DNA of 64,000 nucleotides from Sarcocystis neurona. Its lineage: Eukaryota > Apicomplexa > Conoidasida > Eucoccidiorida > Sarcocystidae. The notes beneath the pieces are model-generated. The model was not told where the DNA came from and did no database searches. It worked only from the letters and a program-made list of their open reading frames with translations. Shown here one piece after another: positions 14,619 through 26,581 of the stretch. Within the stretch, counting starts at the first letter, position 1; every line of letters begins with the position of its first letter. A program made the translations under genes and the position numbers. The stretch lies in contig KL647296.1 of the NCBI GenBank assembly GCA_000727475.1, positions 2,323,929 to 2,387,928 on the forward strand. Reading direction: 5' to 3'.

Positions 14619-17600
14619 GTATATACACATATGCGTATGCTTCTCTCTCTGGTTATATAATTGTCTTTATCAAGATACATAGATACACATGTGTCTTCAT
14701 TCAAGAATGACCACGTATATACGAAAGCACGTCATCCTGGTCTCTTGCTTATCTGGTTCTGTCCCTATACATTATTACGTATATGTATATATGCACACGT
14801 GCGCGTAGATGCACATCAATCTCGCGGAGAGTTTTTGTGCGGCACTGTGGACTTCCGCTTAAATCAAACAGCCAGAAGCTCAGTTCGGGCCCAGGAGGTT
14901 ACTTATATGCACGTACCTTCAAATATTTGTATTTCCTAACCTTACGTGTATACGCCTCCTTCGTTCTCGTTATCTCTCTCCTGAGGTATATGCAAATATC
15001 GGTGGAAAAGCAGGCGAAGCAGACGGATTGGTAGACGTAAGCATATATGCAAACGTGCTTGTATACCTGCGCATATCTTCTTGGATGCAGGATCGGTGTA
15101 CTGCAATACAAAGTCTTGTTTGAAGCATGCGATGATACTGGATAGGGATTATGTATCCGTCACTGGGACGGACTGCGACAAAGTGGGAACTGCGCTGGAC
15201 AAATGGGGAGATATGCACGGCGAATTCTGCAACTTGCTGCCGGGCAGCTGCATGAGTAGTCAACTGAGAAAATTCAAGGACGTCGATAAGCTCCGCATTG
15301 AGCAAGGCCTGGCGCCCTTATATGCAGTACGTACGTAGGCAGCTGACCACAACGCGTCAACTTTTTAGTAGCTGACGCACACACACACACACACACACAC
15401 ACAATAAACGCAGTGCTGCTACTGAGCTGCAGCTCCTCATTCGTGCGTGGGTGTGCGTATATGTGGGCATGTAGGTATACGTATATATATATATATATAC
15501 TGACGCACGTCTATTTATGTCTTCTTGAACATACGTAATACCTATGTATACACGTCTACGTAGACGGGTATAAGAAGACCTTTTTGGTGTTCGTCTATCT
15601 ATCCCTAATCCCCATATTTTTGTACTTGTCTATGTATCTACATCTGTATCTATACATATATTAGTCAGCATCTGTCTTCCTGCAGACCATTTTCCGTGTC
15701 TAGCTACTTACCATGATTTACGCGCGTAGGTGTGCCAAGTGGTGAAATAGAAAGGAGGCGTATTTTGCGTTTTGAGCTGCTGGGCGACTGAGCCACATAG
15801 GCCAGCCGCGAGTTTTTGCTCAGTAAAAGGCCGCGCGGATAGAGACCTCGTGTAATGGCTGGTCCCATTGCGCTTGTAGCCAAGTGCTCCTGCGGATTCG
15901 TATTTACGTGTGTATACGCGTAAGTACACACGTGAGGTGGATCTTGATCCATATAAACTGATGCGTGCCGGCCCAGCAAGACTAGAAAGCTCCCGACTAC
16001 TCAAAGCTGCACGTCTGCAGATGTACTTGACAATTTGCACAGTGGTACGCGTAATAGCATCCGTACTCACCCACTGTGTGTATCTCCCCCTACGTATACA
16101 GATCCGTGTCTACCTATTTATCTGTCTATCTACCTATCTATTGCGGATATACGCAGGTACACACCACGTTTTACGCACCGTTCGGCGAAAGAGTATATTT
16201 ATGTATATAATGGTGTTTTCACCCCGATACGGTGTCCCACTCTACGGACGAGCCTGCCTTGTACCTGGTTTCTACTGTGTATCCGAACGGACCTGCATGT
16301 GTCCATATGTGTAGATAAATTCGTTAGAGTGTGTGCACTTATACCAGAACAATCATCGGCGTCGATTCTTTTAGGGGTATCCTCACGGAGAACGGCTTTA
16401 TTTTTGCGATGAAAATAAATGGGATATTGTGGTGTGAAACATTCACATGCACGTGTACGTCCGTGTGCGGGTATAGCAATATATGGGTACGTGCAAGTCG
16501 TCCGCCACATGTATGTATGTTGCCATCACAAGGGCTCCGTGCCGGCTTCGACTAGAGAGTTTGACAAGCTAGACACACTCCTCGTGCACTCTTTCCAACC
16601 GAGCGCATGAATATCGGTGTGGACGAGTGCAAATATAAGTGTAGGTGCATATAGGTGTCTACACATATATGTGCATCCTCAGTTGTATATGCGTTTAAGT
16701 ATCGACACACATGCATATATACGCATAAATGTACACCATTGTGCGTATATAAATATATACGTATGGATACTTGGGTGCACAGAGACAGGCAGTGTGTCAC
16801 CGTCGCGCCGTGTATGCCGGACGCACGTACGCAGTTTTTTTCCCGCCTGTTCACCTGCTCTGAACTTGATGGCCTTGTGAGTACGTGTCTCAATCACACA
16901 AAGAGACGGACACTGGGGAAAGAAGAGAAAATCTCCAATGCAACAGTGGTAATACTCTTTCGTCTGCTCGTACGAGTCAACACGCCAGCGCAGAGCTGCA
17001 GAGACACAACTGCTGTCGAAGGATTTAGATCTGCAGAAGACGGCGAGTCCAACGATTCCTGTCTCAATCACCTGGAATCGTCTGTTGTCAAAAATCGCAC
17101 TTGTAAAGACTGAGGACATCAAGAAGCAGCCGTGGAAGGCGTAAAATATGTCGCAGAAATTAGGGCGCTTTGTCTCCCTTTCAGGTGTGAGTAGGATTGC
17201 TGTTGAAACGAAACCGCGTGCCCATCATTTGGATTTTTGCGTGTGCTGCGTAGCTGAAGAAAGAATTTGGCGGGTTCCCCCGTTTTTACAACGACCCGAT
17301 CGACGGGAACACTTCTCTAAACGCCAGCGGCACAAGATATTATCTCGCGTACTCCTACGGCGGCCAGCATTACTCCGACATTCGTTTTGAAATGGATGCC
17401 ACAGATATCACGTGGTTAAGAGCTGTATCTCCGGGACATATCACGTTCATCGAGTAAGGACAGGTGTGCGAATACGATGAAAAAGTGGTGCGCTTGAGGC
17501 GCATGAGATGTCGTGTACGTATACATCGCAGCCGTTAGAGTTTCCATAGCAAGAAAGACGTTTTCTCTAAGATGCAGTGCCTGCACACTGCTGTACTGAC

Positions 17601-18862
17601 TACACGCTCTTCTAGCATAAACACTCTCGGATCTGTGCTAATGCTTCCTTGTGTACAAACATATATATATATATATATATACAGAGGAAGAAGATAGACT
17701 GATGTGCGGCAGTTGAATTGGTTTAAATCTATGAGATATAGGAAACTAGGAAAGAATATCCTCGGATACAAGCTGTTGCACAAAGAAGAGCGAAGCAAAT
17801 ATTCATGTGCTGCAGCTTCTGTTGCGTGAATGATAGAGCGTTAACTACCATGTGTTGCGCCTACTGGACCACTGAGCTGATGCCACGCAGCGACGTTGGG
17901 AAATCTACTTTTAGCAGATTGCTCATTATCTTACTCGAATTCTGATACTCTCACATGACGTGATATATATGCGTCAAGAATTTTGCTCTGCTGACACTTA
18001 AATCTCATATATTTGTCTGCCTGTGTATCTATGTGTACACCTAGAGAGAGACACATAGCAACATTCATCGATCCGTATAAACGTGAGTATTTTAGTAGGC
18101 AGGCACACGTATGCACACCTTTTCAATTCTTTCAGCGGTGAGACACAAAGTCAAGGACAGACTGACGATACTGTCCGCCTAGCCAGCATCCACTCAGAAT
18201 ACATGTATATACCTATGGGTATGCACACACACATCTGAAACGCTTCTCCATTCGAGGCTATGTATACATAAAGGTATAAAGAGGTGCACGTGGAAGATCT
18301 GTACTTTCGTGTATATATATATATGCGAGCCTATGCACATATTTTCTTTGCACCCTGCCTTGTTAAAACAGTCACTTGTCTGGCTCGCATCCACTGCGTA
18401 TACCCGTATTTAGCTGTCTTTTCTGTCAGCACCATTAGCTGCATAGCTAATAGACAGAAAGACTTTTTGCTGCAGGAAAGGGCAAATTGGAAAGGCGGCA
18501 CAAAGCTGTACTGGTACTGCGGAATTGTTAAACTTGGACACGCGCCAGTTACACGTCTTCGTTTACCATCACCTTTGTGAACCGCCATATACATATATGA
18601 ATGTGCATACTTGTGTACATATATACACATGAGCACACATACATAAATACATATGTACACCCATCTACAAATATATATATATATATACATATATGTACAC
18701 GTACATACATGTAAGCGTATGTACACATACCTACATCCAAACCAGAGTGCTCTTCGCTACAGCTGCACGTGCGTGTTAACACATACATATGCATATACAT
18801 ATACAAATGTATGTAGACACCTTGCACACATCCATGCGTCCCTACGTACGCACATACGTGCA

Positions 18863-18902
<40 letters not shown>

Positions 18903-21900
18903 TACTTACATACGTACCTGCATACACACTTGCACGTATATATATAAATGTACATATACGCACACCCATAGACGTGCAGTATTCTGCTCCTTTTTGAGGA
19001 TGTCGCTACAAAGGTAGCTCCACAAATATAAACCTCAATGGACTTGACTGTCGCTATACGTGTTTGGTGCGTGGAACACAGTGGAGACCTCTGATACGTC
19101 TTCGTGACGCAGTCGAATCTTTATTTTCCGAATCCCGTGTGCGCAGTAATATATTTGGTGCATTGATATGTTTTCCTTTTTCCGCTGTATCCTGTCAAGG
19201 CCTTGATGTGCATTCAGGCAGGAGCAAATTTAGGTATATATGCAGATCGACAAAACATACAAACGTGTGCAGAAAGGAAATCCGTAGATACAGACGTCTA
19301 TCTTAGTAAGCTTGCACACGTATGTGTTGTATTCGTGAAACAAATTTCCGAGCCTAACGACATATACGGACAGTGGAAAAGCTGCAGACACACATACGGT
19401 CCCCTGTATCTTGCTATGTAACAAACTGGACAGTCTCTCTCATGCACAGCTTTGCAGATCTACAGGCGAATAGACATCAGTATAGCTACGTACATCCCCG
19501 CACATATCCGGCGAGGGAGAGGCAGAGAGAGACAGAGCGTTCGTTGAAAGAAGACGGACGTTTTCTTCGTATATTCAAATGAGCTGGATAATGCGCTATA
19601 TCATCTCTCTGACAAAAAAGAACATTTACATCAATATAGAAATACACATACATTTATGTGCATGTACCCAAGCGCATCATGCATGTACATTATAAAGAGG
19701 CGAAACATTCGAAACTTTTGACATAGAAGCAGCGGCAGGAAGATACGTGCAGCTAGCCTCTTGCATAGCCGAAAACGTTCCTTCCACATACCCGAATTTT
19801 CCTTCCTCTACCTCGTGTATCTATATATATATATATATATATACGTACACGTATATGTCTGTAAGTGTATGGTGTACTCGTTCTTTTTGTATACGTCAAA
19901 ATTACGGTAAAAAAGACAAACACCTGTACGTTTATTATAGACATATTTATATGTCTGTATTTATATATACATATATATATATATATGTAGAGAGATATGC
20001 CTGTATGTACATCCCTTACGAATATCTCATCGGTGTTGTGACTCCATATGGAGAAAAAAGTGAAGATACACAACACCACCTCTGCAGCTTTCGAGTGTGT
20101 TCTTGGAGACTGGCAGTTGCCACAGATGTCGGATGAACGAGCCGAGGGTGTCCGGGCGAAGATGTATACGTATTTTCGAGTGGACATGTATGTGTACAGA
20201 GCAACGTGCATCGTAAAAACTCTCTATCTCTCTGTATTCACGTGTGCGCATATGAGGTTTTTCTGGGGGAACGTATGTATGTTCATATTAACGTCGTTGT
20301 CAACCCCCTTACTACCCCAGTGTCTTCGTGCTATCACCCACGTATATGTAGACACATGGAGCGAGAGGGAGAGGGAGAGAAAGAGAGAGAGAGCGAGAAA
20401 GATGTGACGTGTTGAAAAGAAGAAGCACGTGTCAGCTACTCTATTCTGACAGCATATACATGCGTAACTATCTATTTATCTAGGTATACAGTTATATATA
20501 TATGTATATATAGCTGAATGCTTTATCATGTTGAGTTAGGTTTTGCCCGGTTTGTGTACTCACGCGCGAAATTTGTTTTGTCGTTTTCAAATCAACGACG
20601 GCTTCCAGAGTTCCTCCAGACCACGGTTGCTCCGTTAGCAACATCGGAGGCTGTCCCATCAAAGTCTACGTGTGGAATGCCGGTGAGAAGAAAATGAAAC
20701 CGTTGCATTTCTGGTGGTAATACTGATGTCGTAGTAGCTGCTGCAGTAGCATTAGTAATAGTAGTAGTAGGGGTAGTAGTATTTGTCGATATGTCGTAGT
20801 ATACGAGGCATAGTAGTAGTTGTTGTACTGGTAGTCCTAGTGTTAAAGTGAATAGTCGTGTAAGAGTAGTGCTTGTCGAGATAAAGTGATAGCAGTACAA
20901 GTGGCACTACTAGTGGTAGTAATGGCCATAGTAATAGTAGTAGGAGCAGTAGTACTAGTAGTAACAGTGGTAGTCGTTGCTGGAGTAAGAAAGATGGAAC
21001 GAGTGTTTGCGAACGTCGTCGCGGACACGAAGAACAGCAGCCGGAGCAGCTAAGGAAGGAGGGAAAACCCAGTAGAGGACTCCTGAGTGCGTCAGAGAGA
21101 ATAAAAAGTTCTTTGCACGAATGACAAGTGCTTCACCTGTCGAAAGTATTGTTCATAGATTTGGATTACTTTGAAGAGCAGAACGACTCAGAAGGTGTGC
21201 GGTTCATGTGTGTGTGAATAGTGCTTATCCTCCTCCATTTACAAATACGACGGTACTCGTTTTACAACTGCCACTCCTACCACTACTCCTGTTACTACTT
21301 CCACTGCTACGATATCACTTTTTCTACTCCTATGGCTAGTACTCCTCCTGGTACTACCAATGACTGCACGTTTGAAACGCTGCTGCAACAATTCCACCTG
21401 CTTCGGTTGCTACTGCGACAGGTGCACTCAGAACTGTCTCTCCTATTACAACAACTGCTACTATTTCTCTCGCTATTATCTCTGCAAGAAAACTACTACC
21501 ACTACTACTATACTCGTACTACTACAACTGCTACTACTGCTACTACCACATTACTACTACCACAACTACTACTACTGCGACTACGTTACTCCTGCTCATT
21601 ACCACGGCTTCTACTCATATCACCATGTGACCGCAACTACTACTGTAGTACTCCTCGTAGAAATACTACTACAAATGATAGAACAGCTACTTCTACTACC
21701 ACTACTACTACTACCACGAGTGTACTCTGCTCCTCTTTCACGTCGATCAATTGCTACAAGCACGGCTGGCATGACTGCTAGCACTACTACTACCACTACC
21801 GCTACTACTACTAGAGCAGTCCCCTCATACAAAGAAGGAAGAGAATGTCAACGACATGCTGGCAAGGAAAGGGAGCCTCGTCGTCTTGTACGTAGTGCGA

Positions 21901-24900
21901 CGTACGTAGCAAATACAAAATTCGCTCCCTTGCATAGGAAAAAACTTTTCATTTCTTTTCCACCTCCTGTCCCGCAATCACATCGGTCACAGATATCCGC
22001 AGGTACGTACACACACATATACCTATGTATATATATATATATATATTAGTGATAATGATATAGTGTCTGTATATGTCGTCCTTCTGTACACTTTGTATGT
22101 ACGTCCCTTCGAAGCTGACACATAATAATATAACAAGTGCTGGTTTTTCGTCCTCGCAGGAAACGAAGACTCGCGTTTCGCAATGGAAATTCCCTTTTGC
22201 GTAGATGCGCTCACAAAGGACAGGTCAATTGACGTAAGAAACTGTCCTCACTTGCTTTATCTTCTTTATCCCTTTACCTATAGATTCAACGTATACATAT
22301 ATAAACGTTAACTGGGAACGAGTGTACACGTCATTCTCTCTCTCTCTTTAGACGTGTGTGTGTAGATACACGTGCGCAGAAGCAAATGTATTTATATATG
22401 GGATTGTCTATATTTATGTATATATATATATATACGTTGGTATATATTAGCAAGCAAGTGTCTGCGTAGACGTACACGTGGAGGGAGAAGATGACGGGGA
22501 TTCGCTCAACACGAATATCAGAGACTGGCTTACCAAACTTCCTAGACACATTAATATACACATAGGTAGACAAACATAGTATGTGTCTGTGTGTGTGTAC
22601 ATAAATGGGAAAATATCTATACAAATAAACCCACATAAATATATGTAGAGGGAAAGACAGAGAGGGGAACAGAAGCCTCGCCGCAGCAGGCTAACAGACA
22701 TTTCACTTCCCCTCTGCGTCTCTTCCCATATATTACGGCGTACACATGCGTGCGGCGATATCGTAAGGTAAAAACGACGAGGCAAATCTACGCGAGTACA
22801 CAGGTGCAATCCTACGTAAGCATACACATATACATATATATATATATATATGCATATAAATGTGTGTGTATATATATATATATATATGCATATAAATGTA
22901 TATACCTACATATGTATATACGTATTGGGAGGACGAGAGAAAGGGACAACGTGATGCACACGTCGTTGCCCGTTTTCAAGGCAAAACTAAACCTACCTTA
23001 GACGAATTCTGCTCACGTCTAGGTGACAGGGCAACTATTTCTTCGCCCATCTCCACCTTCGGCAAGAAGTAAATAGGAAGAAGTAAACCCGCGTACGTAT
23101 GTGAACAAGGTTTCTACTGTGTCTGTCCGTCCGTATGTAAGTTTACATGAGGATGTGCGTATACACCTGCGCATATATGTGTGTGGACGCGAAGTGATTC
23201 GGTAACACGCACACGTACACACACGTACGTAAAGCTACTCTATTTTCGTGTTCCACAAATGTTAACCGACGTCGAACCGGCTGCGCTGCTGCTGTCACAT
23301 CTTTCTGGCGCATACTTACATATACATATAGATATGTGTCTACTTTTTCTTTTCTCTCCTTCTATCCCCTGACTTCCGCCTTTTGTACACTTTCCTCCAA
23401 GTTCTTCTTGCGCCTCCTTGTTCCTGCAGGTGAACCCCGTCGCTCCTACAAGCAGCATAATCCCCGCCCAGAAGACTGCCGTCCTGACGCTGACGATGCG
23501 GCCAGTCGTCCCCGAGACGATCGATATTATTTGTTTTGCGAAACTCTATGATGCGCGTCATCTTCTTCTAGATGAAAAGTCTTTTAATATTACCACTGGA
23601 GAGGCCACTGTAAGAAATATATGTGTTTGACTCCACAAATGGATATATATACATCTATAGATATATACGTATATATATGTATACATGTGCACACACGCAT
23701 ATATCAGTCTACTCAGCCTCGCAAAACGGATTGCCCTGCAAGAGGATGGTTCTTCGCTCACTTCTGTGAACGCGTAGAGAAGAAGCCAACGGCAGAACAT
23801 ATATATATATACATGTGTGGACCTATATTCGCGTACGTGAACAGGCAGACACATGTCCACGGCAGATAGACATATACAAATTCACAGGTACACGCATATG
23901 TACGTAGCGCCGCGTAGGATGCTGTGACGCTGCGACGTCGTTCCTGCAGAAGGTAACCACGTAAGAAATGTACATATACATATCTATATATGTATGCACG
24001 TATTTATACAGATAGGTAGAGAAACATATAAACACCCACGTATCTACGTAGGTAGGCAGTTGAAGATAAATAGAAAAGTGGACAGAGAGATGCGGATACA
24101 GAGTTGCCCACGCATCCATACGCATACATAAGCTCTGCGAAATCGACTCAGGGAAACATATATGTGTTTATGTATATATAGGAAGATGGGTAGACAAGGG
24201 GATGGGCACACAGATATGCATATACGTAAAGAGAGAGAAATAGGTGGATGTGTGCACGCACGCATTTATAGCTTGAAAACAAATTTTACCACCCGGCGTT
24301 CTGCAGTCAGCGACACCGGGAAGGCAGATAGATGTACGTACACGTACGGAACAATGCATGATAACTTCTACAGACTTATAGACACACGCACGGGTCCAGA
24401 TACGATGGAAACACGCAGACGGAGCAGACGATTTACATATTTCTGGCGGGAGTTGACGTAAAAGAAATCCGAATCTGTAATGCTACATATTATATATGTA
24501 TATGTATAGATATGTATGCATATACTTCAGTGCTACTATCAATACTACAGCTGAGGTGCTGGTCTTGCCATCCTCAAAATTGTATAGAGGACGAGAGATC
24601 GATCACAAAAGCGAAAGAGAAAGAGAAGAAGAATCCTTCTGTACTAGTGTCGCTGCAGATGCTACAGTCATATGCCTACAAGCATATACATATATATACA
24701 TGCAAAGGAACTACGTGTACAAATACGCACACATTCACATATGTGTATATATATGAATACGCATACGTGTGTTAAGCTGCCGTTCCTATGTTGTTGCTGT
24801 TTTCGCATTTGCTGTTGCTGTCGCTGGTGCAGGAAATGGTTTTCCTGCCGTATGAAAGCGTCGGCCAAGTGGTGCTGCAGAAGAGCTACTTGGTAAGAAG

Positions 24901-26581
24901 CAGCACAGCACTTATCAGCCCGCAGAAAAAAAAAGCGACAACTCATTTCATTGTGAAGAGACGGGACCCACCTGGGCTGCTCAGACACCTGCTGCATTCA
25001 TGAGAAAAGCGTCTGGTGTGTCGCGCTCCCAGCACTCCCATGTACCCCTTCGTCAACCCATGTACATATCTGTCTCACTATATATATATGTATATCCATA
25101 TATATACATAGATAGATAGATAAATAGATAGATAGATAGACAGATGGACATATCTATATTTGCGAAAAAAACCGCACCTGGTGCGCCGCGCGTCCAGCAT
25201 TCCCATGTACCCCTTCATCAATTTACGTATATATCTGTCTCACTTGATATTGATATATATATATATATATGCATATATGTATAGACGTACCGATGTTTGA
25301 CATACACATCCGTACCTTGTAAATTGAAAAAAAAGAAAAAGAGGAACTTTTTTGGTAAACGTAAAGAAGCACCCCCGAGTTAATATCATACAAACGTATG
25401 CCTCTCTATCCTACACACACACGTATGAAGAAGCGAGAAGCAAGAAAAGAGCCTGTTCACCTAACAAGCAAAATTTGCTGCAGACAGGTTAATATGTATG
25501 CGTGTATGTGTGGGCATGGATATGCGCGTGTGCAGGAAGACATGGACGGACTCTCAAATTTCGAGCGTTTCTTCGGCATAGGCAGGCAGGCGCCAGGAGC
25601 CACGCCAACGTGCCCATGCCACTGGTGGAACTGGTTCTGTTTTCTCTTCAGAAGTATGTTTCTCTTCATTTAATAGGAGATTTCTCTTTCCTTTACTAAC
25701 GTAGTCAAGTTTGTCACGCATGTCCACCTCTCTCCCTCGCTTCCTCCACATATATATACATGTCTTTATATGTAGGACTAACGTCTCCTTTTGTGAACTG
25801 CATTAGACTGGTATATGGCGCATCGCAGGGTGACCCCGGTCTCTTTTTGATAAACATATCTTTTCCTCTACGTGCATTTTCCTTTCGCTTCATCTGTCTC
25901 TCTTCCTCGGTCTGTCTACTTGTATATTCACCAAAAATCATATCTAGTCTTTACACATAGACGTGTGTCCTAGACAGACAGAGAGTGATAGAGGAATATA
26001 TAGACGAATCCATCTCTCTACGTATATTGAAGAATACACTTCCATCTTCGTACGTTTTTCACTATTGTCTCTTTTCCTGTCTCTGTTTTTCTGTTTACTT
26101 ACTTGTTCACCTAAACACATAATTGATACGTAGATGTGTGTCATAGAGAGATGGACAGACATATATATATATATATATATATGAGTAGAAGATACGCACA
26201 CACACACACACAGAGACAGAGAGACAGATGGAAGCACATTAGTGAGCGGTTTCATACACAGTTAGATACACAAGGAGGAGACATAAAGAGAGAGACACAT
26301 TCGTGTATTTATGCATTGGTATAGAGAAAACAAGAAATAGAGATAAAGACAGATATATCGGTAGATAGAGAAATGAAAGAAATAGTGGATGGTAGAAGAT
26401 AAACAGATAATGGAGGCACTGCGAAGCTGTTGTGTGGGGTAGAAGCGCGTCTGGCTGCTATCAATCTACTCGCTCCCCACTATGACGACTGTTAGTCGTA
26501 CTCCCTTCGTCCCACAAATATATTCTTCTTCTACTTCCTCTCCTTCTTGCATTCTTCTTCCATAAAAATGCAGTCAGATAG
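1688..26581 (+). CDS. HAP2/GCS1 male gamete fusion protein, 17 proposed exons
   Basis: HAP2/GCS1 is a class II-type fusogen on the male gamete that merges the gamete membranes at fertilisation; in a coccidian it would act on the microgamete surface. Proposed exons: 1688-2011, 3883-4017, 6364-6607, 8885-9016, 9419-9592, 10414-10463, 11661-11744, 12606-12690, 15091-15326, 17254-17453, 18476-18576, 20088-20147, 22160-22233, 23430-23609, 24833-24892, 25536-25653, 26496-26581. Every junction has GT..AG and matching phase, giving 780 residues. Visible in order: signal peptide (50-68), the conserved early Cys pair (C78, C94), the Cys-rich fusion-loop region of exon 3 with a CCWC motif (209-212), the SCL / TDCDKVG / FCNLLPGSC block of exon 9 that is the clearest family signature, the membrane-proximal CPCHWWNWFCF motif (739-749), and a short hydrophobic segment. 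Introns reach 2.4 kb and are mostly microsatellite. Family identity is very likely; exons 12 and 17 are tentative. Confidence 0.88.
3883..4017 (+). CDS. HAP2 exon 2
   Basis: Residues 109-153, phase 0 at both ends. Acceptor tgttttcag, donor gtaact. The run LVTIQKTAVSLSLPLEYIK matches the conserved HAP2 strand that ends in a Tyr-Pro-Leu-Gln-Tyr-type motif in other species. FNVT is an N-glycosylation sequon. Confidence 0.85.
6364..6607 (+). CDS. HAP2 exon 3 (Cys-rich fusion-loop region)
   Basis: Residues 154-234 plus the first base of 235. Acceptor tctgcgcag, donor gtgagg. Cysteines at 179, 187, 209, 210, 212 and 231 reproduce the Cys spacing of the tip region that carries the fusion loop in HAP2, including the CC.C motif (GRCCWCSE). 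Trp202 lies in the candidate loop between the Cys pairs. Confidence 0.9.
7818..7950 (+). repeat. ACAT/GCAT tetranucleotide array
   Basis: (ACATACATGCAT)n in HAP2 intron 3; open on both strands by repetition only. Confidence 0.88.
8885..9016 (+). CDS. HAP2 exon 4
   Basis: Residues 235-278, entered in phase 1 (G from exon 3 + AA). Acceptor ccctgcag, donor gtaagt. SCPRTELPWYSMLRIG matches the conserved His-Cys..Trp-Tyr-Ser..Gly block after the fusion loop. A longer frame through this exon in another phase is a shadow. Confidence 0.88.
9419..9592 (+). CDS. HAP2 exon 5
   Basis: Residues 279-336, phase 1 to phase 1. Acceptor cctcttgcag after a pyrimidine-rich stretch, donor gtaaga. The segment is hydrophilic, with C295 and C310 and an NYT sequon near its end. 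It falls in the variable middle of the ectodomain, so assignment rests on phase and order more than on motifs. Confidence 0.75.
10414..10463 (+). CDS. HAP2 exon 6 (50-nt microexon)
   Basis: Residues 337-353, entered in phase 1 and leaving in phase 0, exactly the change needed to join exons 5 and 7. Acceptor ggctcgcag, donor gtattt. Encodes EFDIRLSLESDGTPQE. Confidence 0.7.
11661..11744 (+). CDS. HAP2 exon 7
   Basis: Residues 354-381, phase 0 at both ends. Acceptor cttacaacag, donor gtaacg. LQGKFLFIPVWPADHPWV matches the conserved Leu-Ile-Pro..Pro segment that precedes the HAP2 signature block. Confidence 0.85.
12606..12690 (+). CDS. HAP2 exon 8
   Basis: Residues 382-409 plus one base. Acceptor atatttgcag, donor gtaatc. 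Rich in Asp, with C384 and C407; phase 0 in and phase 1 out, fitting exons 7 and 9. Confidence 0.8.
15091..15326 (+). CDS. HAP2 exon 9 (family signature block)
   Basis: Residues 410-488, phase 1 to phase 0. Acceptor ggatgcag, donor gtacgt. This exon identifies the gene: C414, SCL (418-420), TDCDKVG, FCNLLPGSCMSSQL and the closing GLAPLYA follow the order and spacing of the HAP2/GCS1 domain. Confidence 0.93.
15374..15403 (+). repeat. (CA)n dinucleotide run
   Basis: Uninterrupted CA run in HAP2 intron 9, about 50 nt past the exon 9 donor. Confidence 0.9.
17254..17453 (+). CDS. HAP2 exon 10
   Basis: Residues 489-554 plus two bases. Acceptor gctgcgtag, donor gtaagg. Begins with the conserved FGGFPR turn and continues with a beta-rich segment (IRFEMDATDITWL, SPGHITFIE) matching the part after the signature block. 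NTS and NAS are sequons. An in-frame TAA overlaps the donor, so the exon must be spliced here. Confidence 0.92.
18476..18576 (+). CDS. HAP2 exon 11
   Basis: Residues 555-588 plus one base, entered in phase 2. Acceptor tttttgctgcag. SCTGTAELL matches the conserved Cys..Gly-Thr motif and LHVFVY the next strand. The donor gtgaac is weak. Confidence 0.65.
20088..20147 (+). CDS. HAP2 exon 12 (60-nt, tentative cassette)
   Basis: Residues 589-608. Acceptor cacctctgcag, weak donor gtgtcc; phase 1 to phase 1. It encodes an insertion with one Cys (FECVLGDWQ) that I do not recall in other HAP2 proteins. Including it avoids the TGA that would form if exon 11 joined exon 13 directly at the chosen donor. 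Confidence 0.45.
20700..20980 (+). repeat. TAG/GTA trinucleotide tract
   Basis: Degenerate (TAG)n in HAP2 intron 12, complementary to the CTA/ACT tract 0.5 kb downstream. Confidence 0.8.
21230..21830 (+). repeat. CTA/ACT trinucleotide tract
   Basis: Degenerate (CTA)n, densest at 21460-21830, in the same HAP2 intron as the TAG tract and inverted relative to it. The Thr/Leu/Tyr-rich frames here are repeat shadows. Confidence 0.8.
22160..22233 (+). CDS. HAP2 exon 13
   Basis: Residues 609-633, phase 1 to phase 0. Acceptor gtcctcgcag, donor gtaaga. DSRFAMEIPFCVDAL matches the conserved Asp-Tyr-..-Val..-Cys strand of ectodomain domain III. Confidence 0.8.
23430..23609 (+). CDS. HAP2 exon 14
   Basis: Residues 634-693, phase 0 at both ends. 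Acceptor gttcctgcag, donor gtaaga. IICFAKLYDARHLLLDEKSF followed by NITT matches the conserved Cys-x-Val-x-Leu-Tyr-Asp segment and the Phe-x-Thr-Asn-type strand that ends the ectodomain fold. Confidence 0.9.
24833..24892 (+). CDS. HAP2 exon 15
   Basis: Residues 694-713 (60 nt, phase 0 to phase 0). The acceptor ctggtgcag follows a CTG/TTG-rich tract, and the donor is gtaaga. Lies in the membrane-proximal linker, which is not conserved in sequence. Confidence 0.7.
25008..25265 (+). repeat. diverged tandem duplication in HAP2 intron 15
   Basis: A segment containing CCCATGTACCCCTTC and ATCTGTCTCAC occurs at about 25010-25085 and again at about 25168-25245, each followed by TATATA. Copies differ at roughly one base in six. 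Confidence 0.75.
25536..25653 (+). CDS. HAP2 exon 16 (membrane-proximal Cys/Trp motif)
   Basis: Residues 714-752 plus one base. Acceptor cgtgtgcag, donor gtatgt. CPCHWWNWFCFLFR resembles the Cys/Trp-rich segment just outside the HAP2 transmembrane helix. Without splicing, the frame stops 17 nt after the donor. Confidence 0.85.
26496..26581 (+). CDS. HAP2 exon 17 (candidate transmembrane exon)
   Basis: Residues 753-780 and stop TAG at 26579-26581, entered in the required phase 1. YILLLLPLLLAFFF would be the transmembrane helix, leaving a very short basic tail (HKNAVR). The same TTCTTCTTCTACTTCC stretch could instead be a polypyrimidine tract, so this exon is uncertain. Confidence 0.4.
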
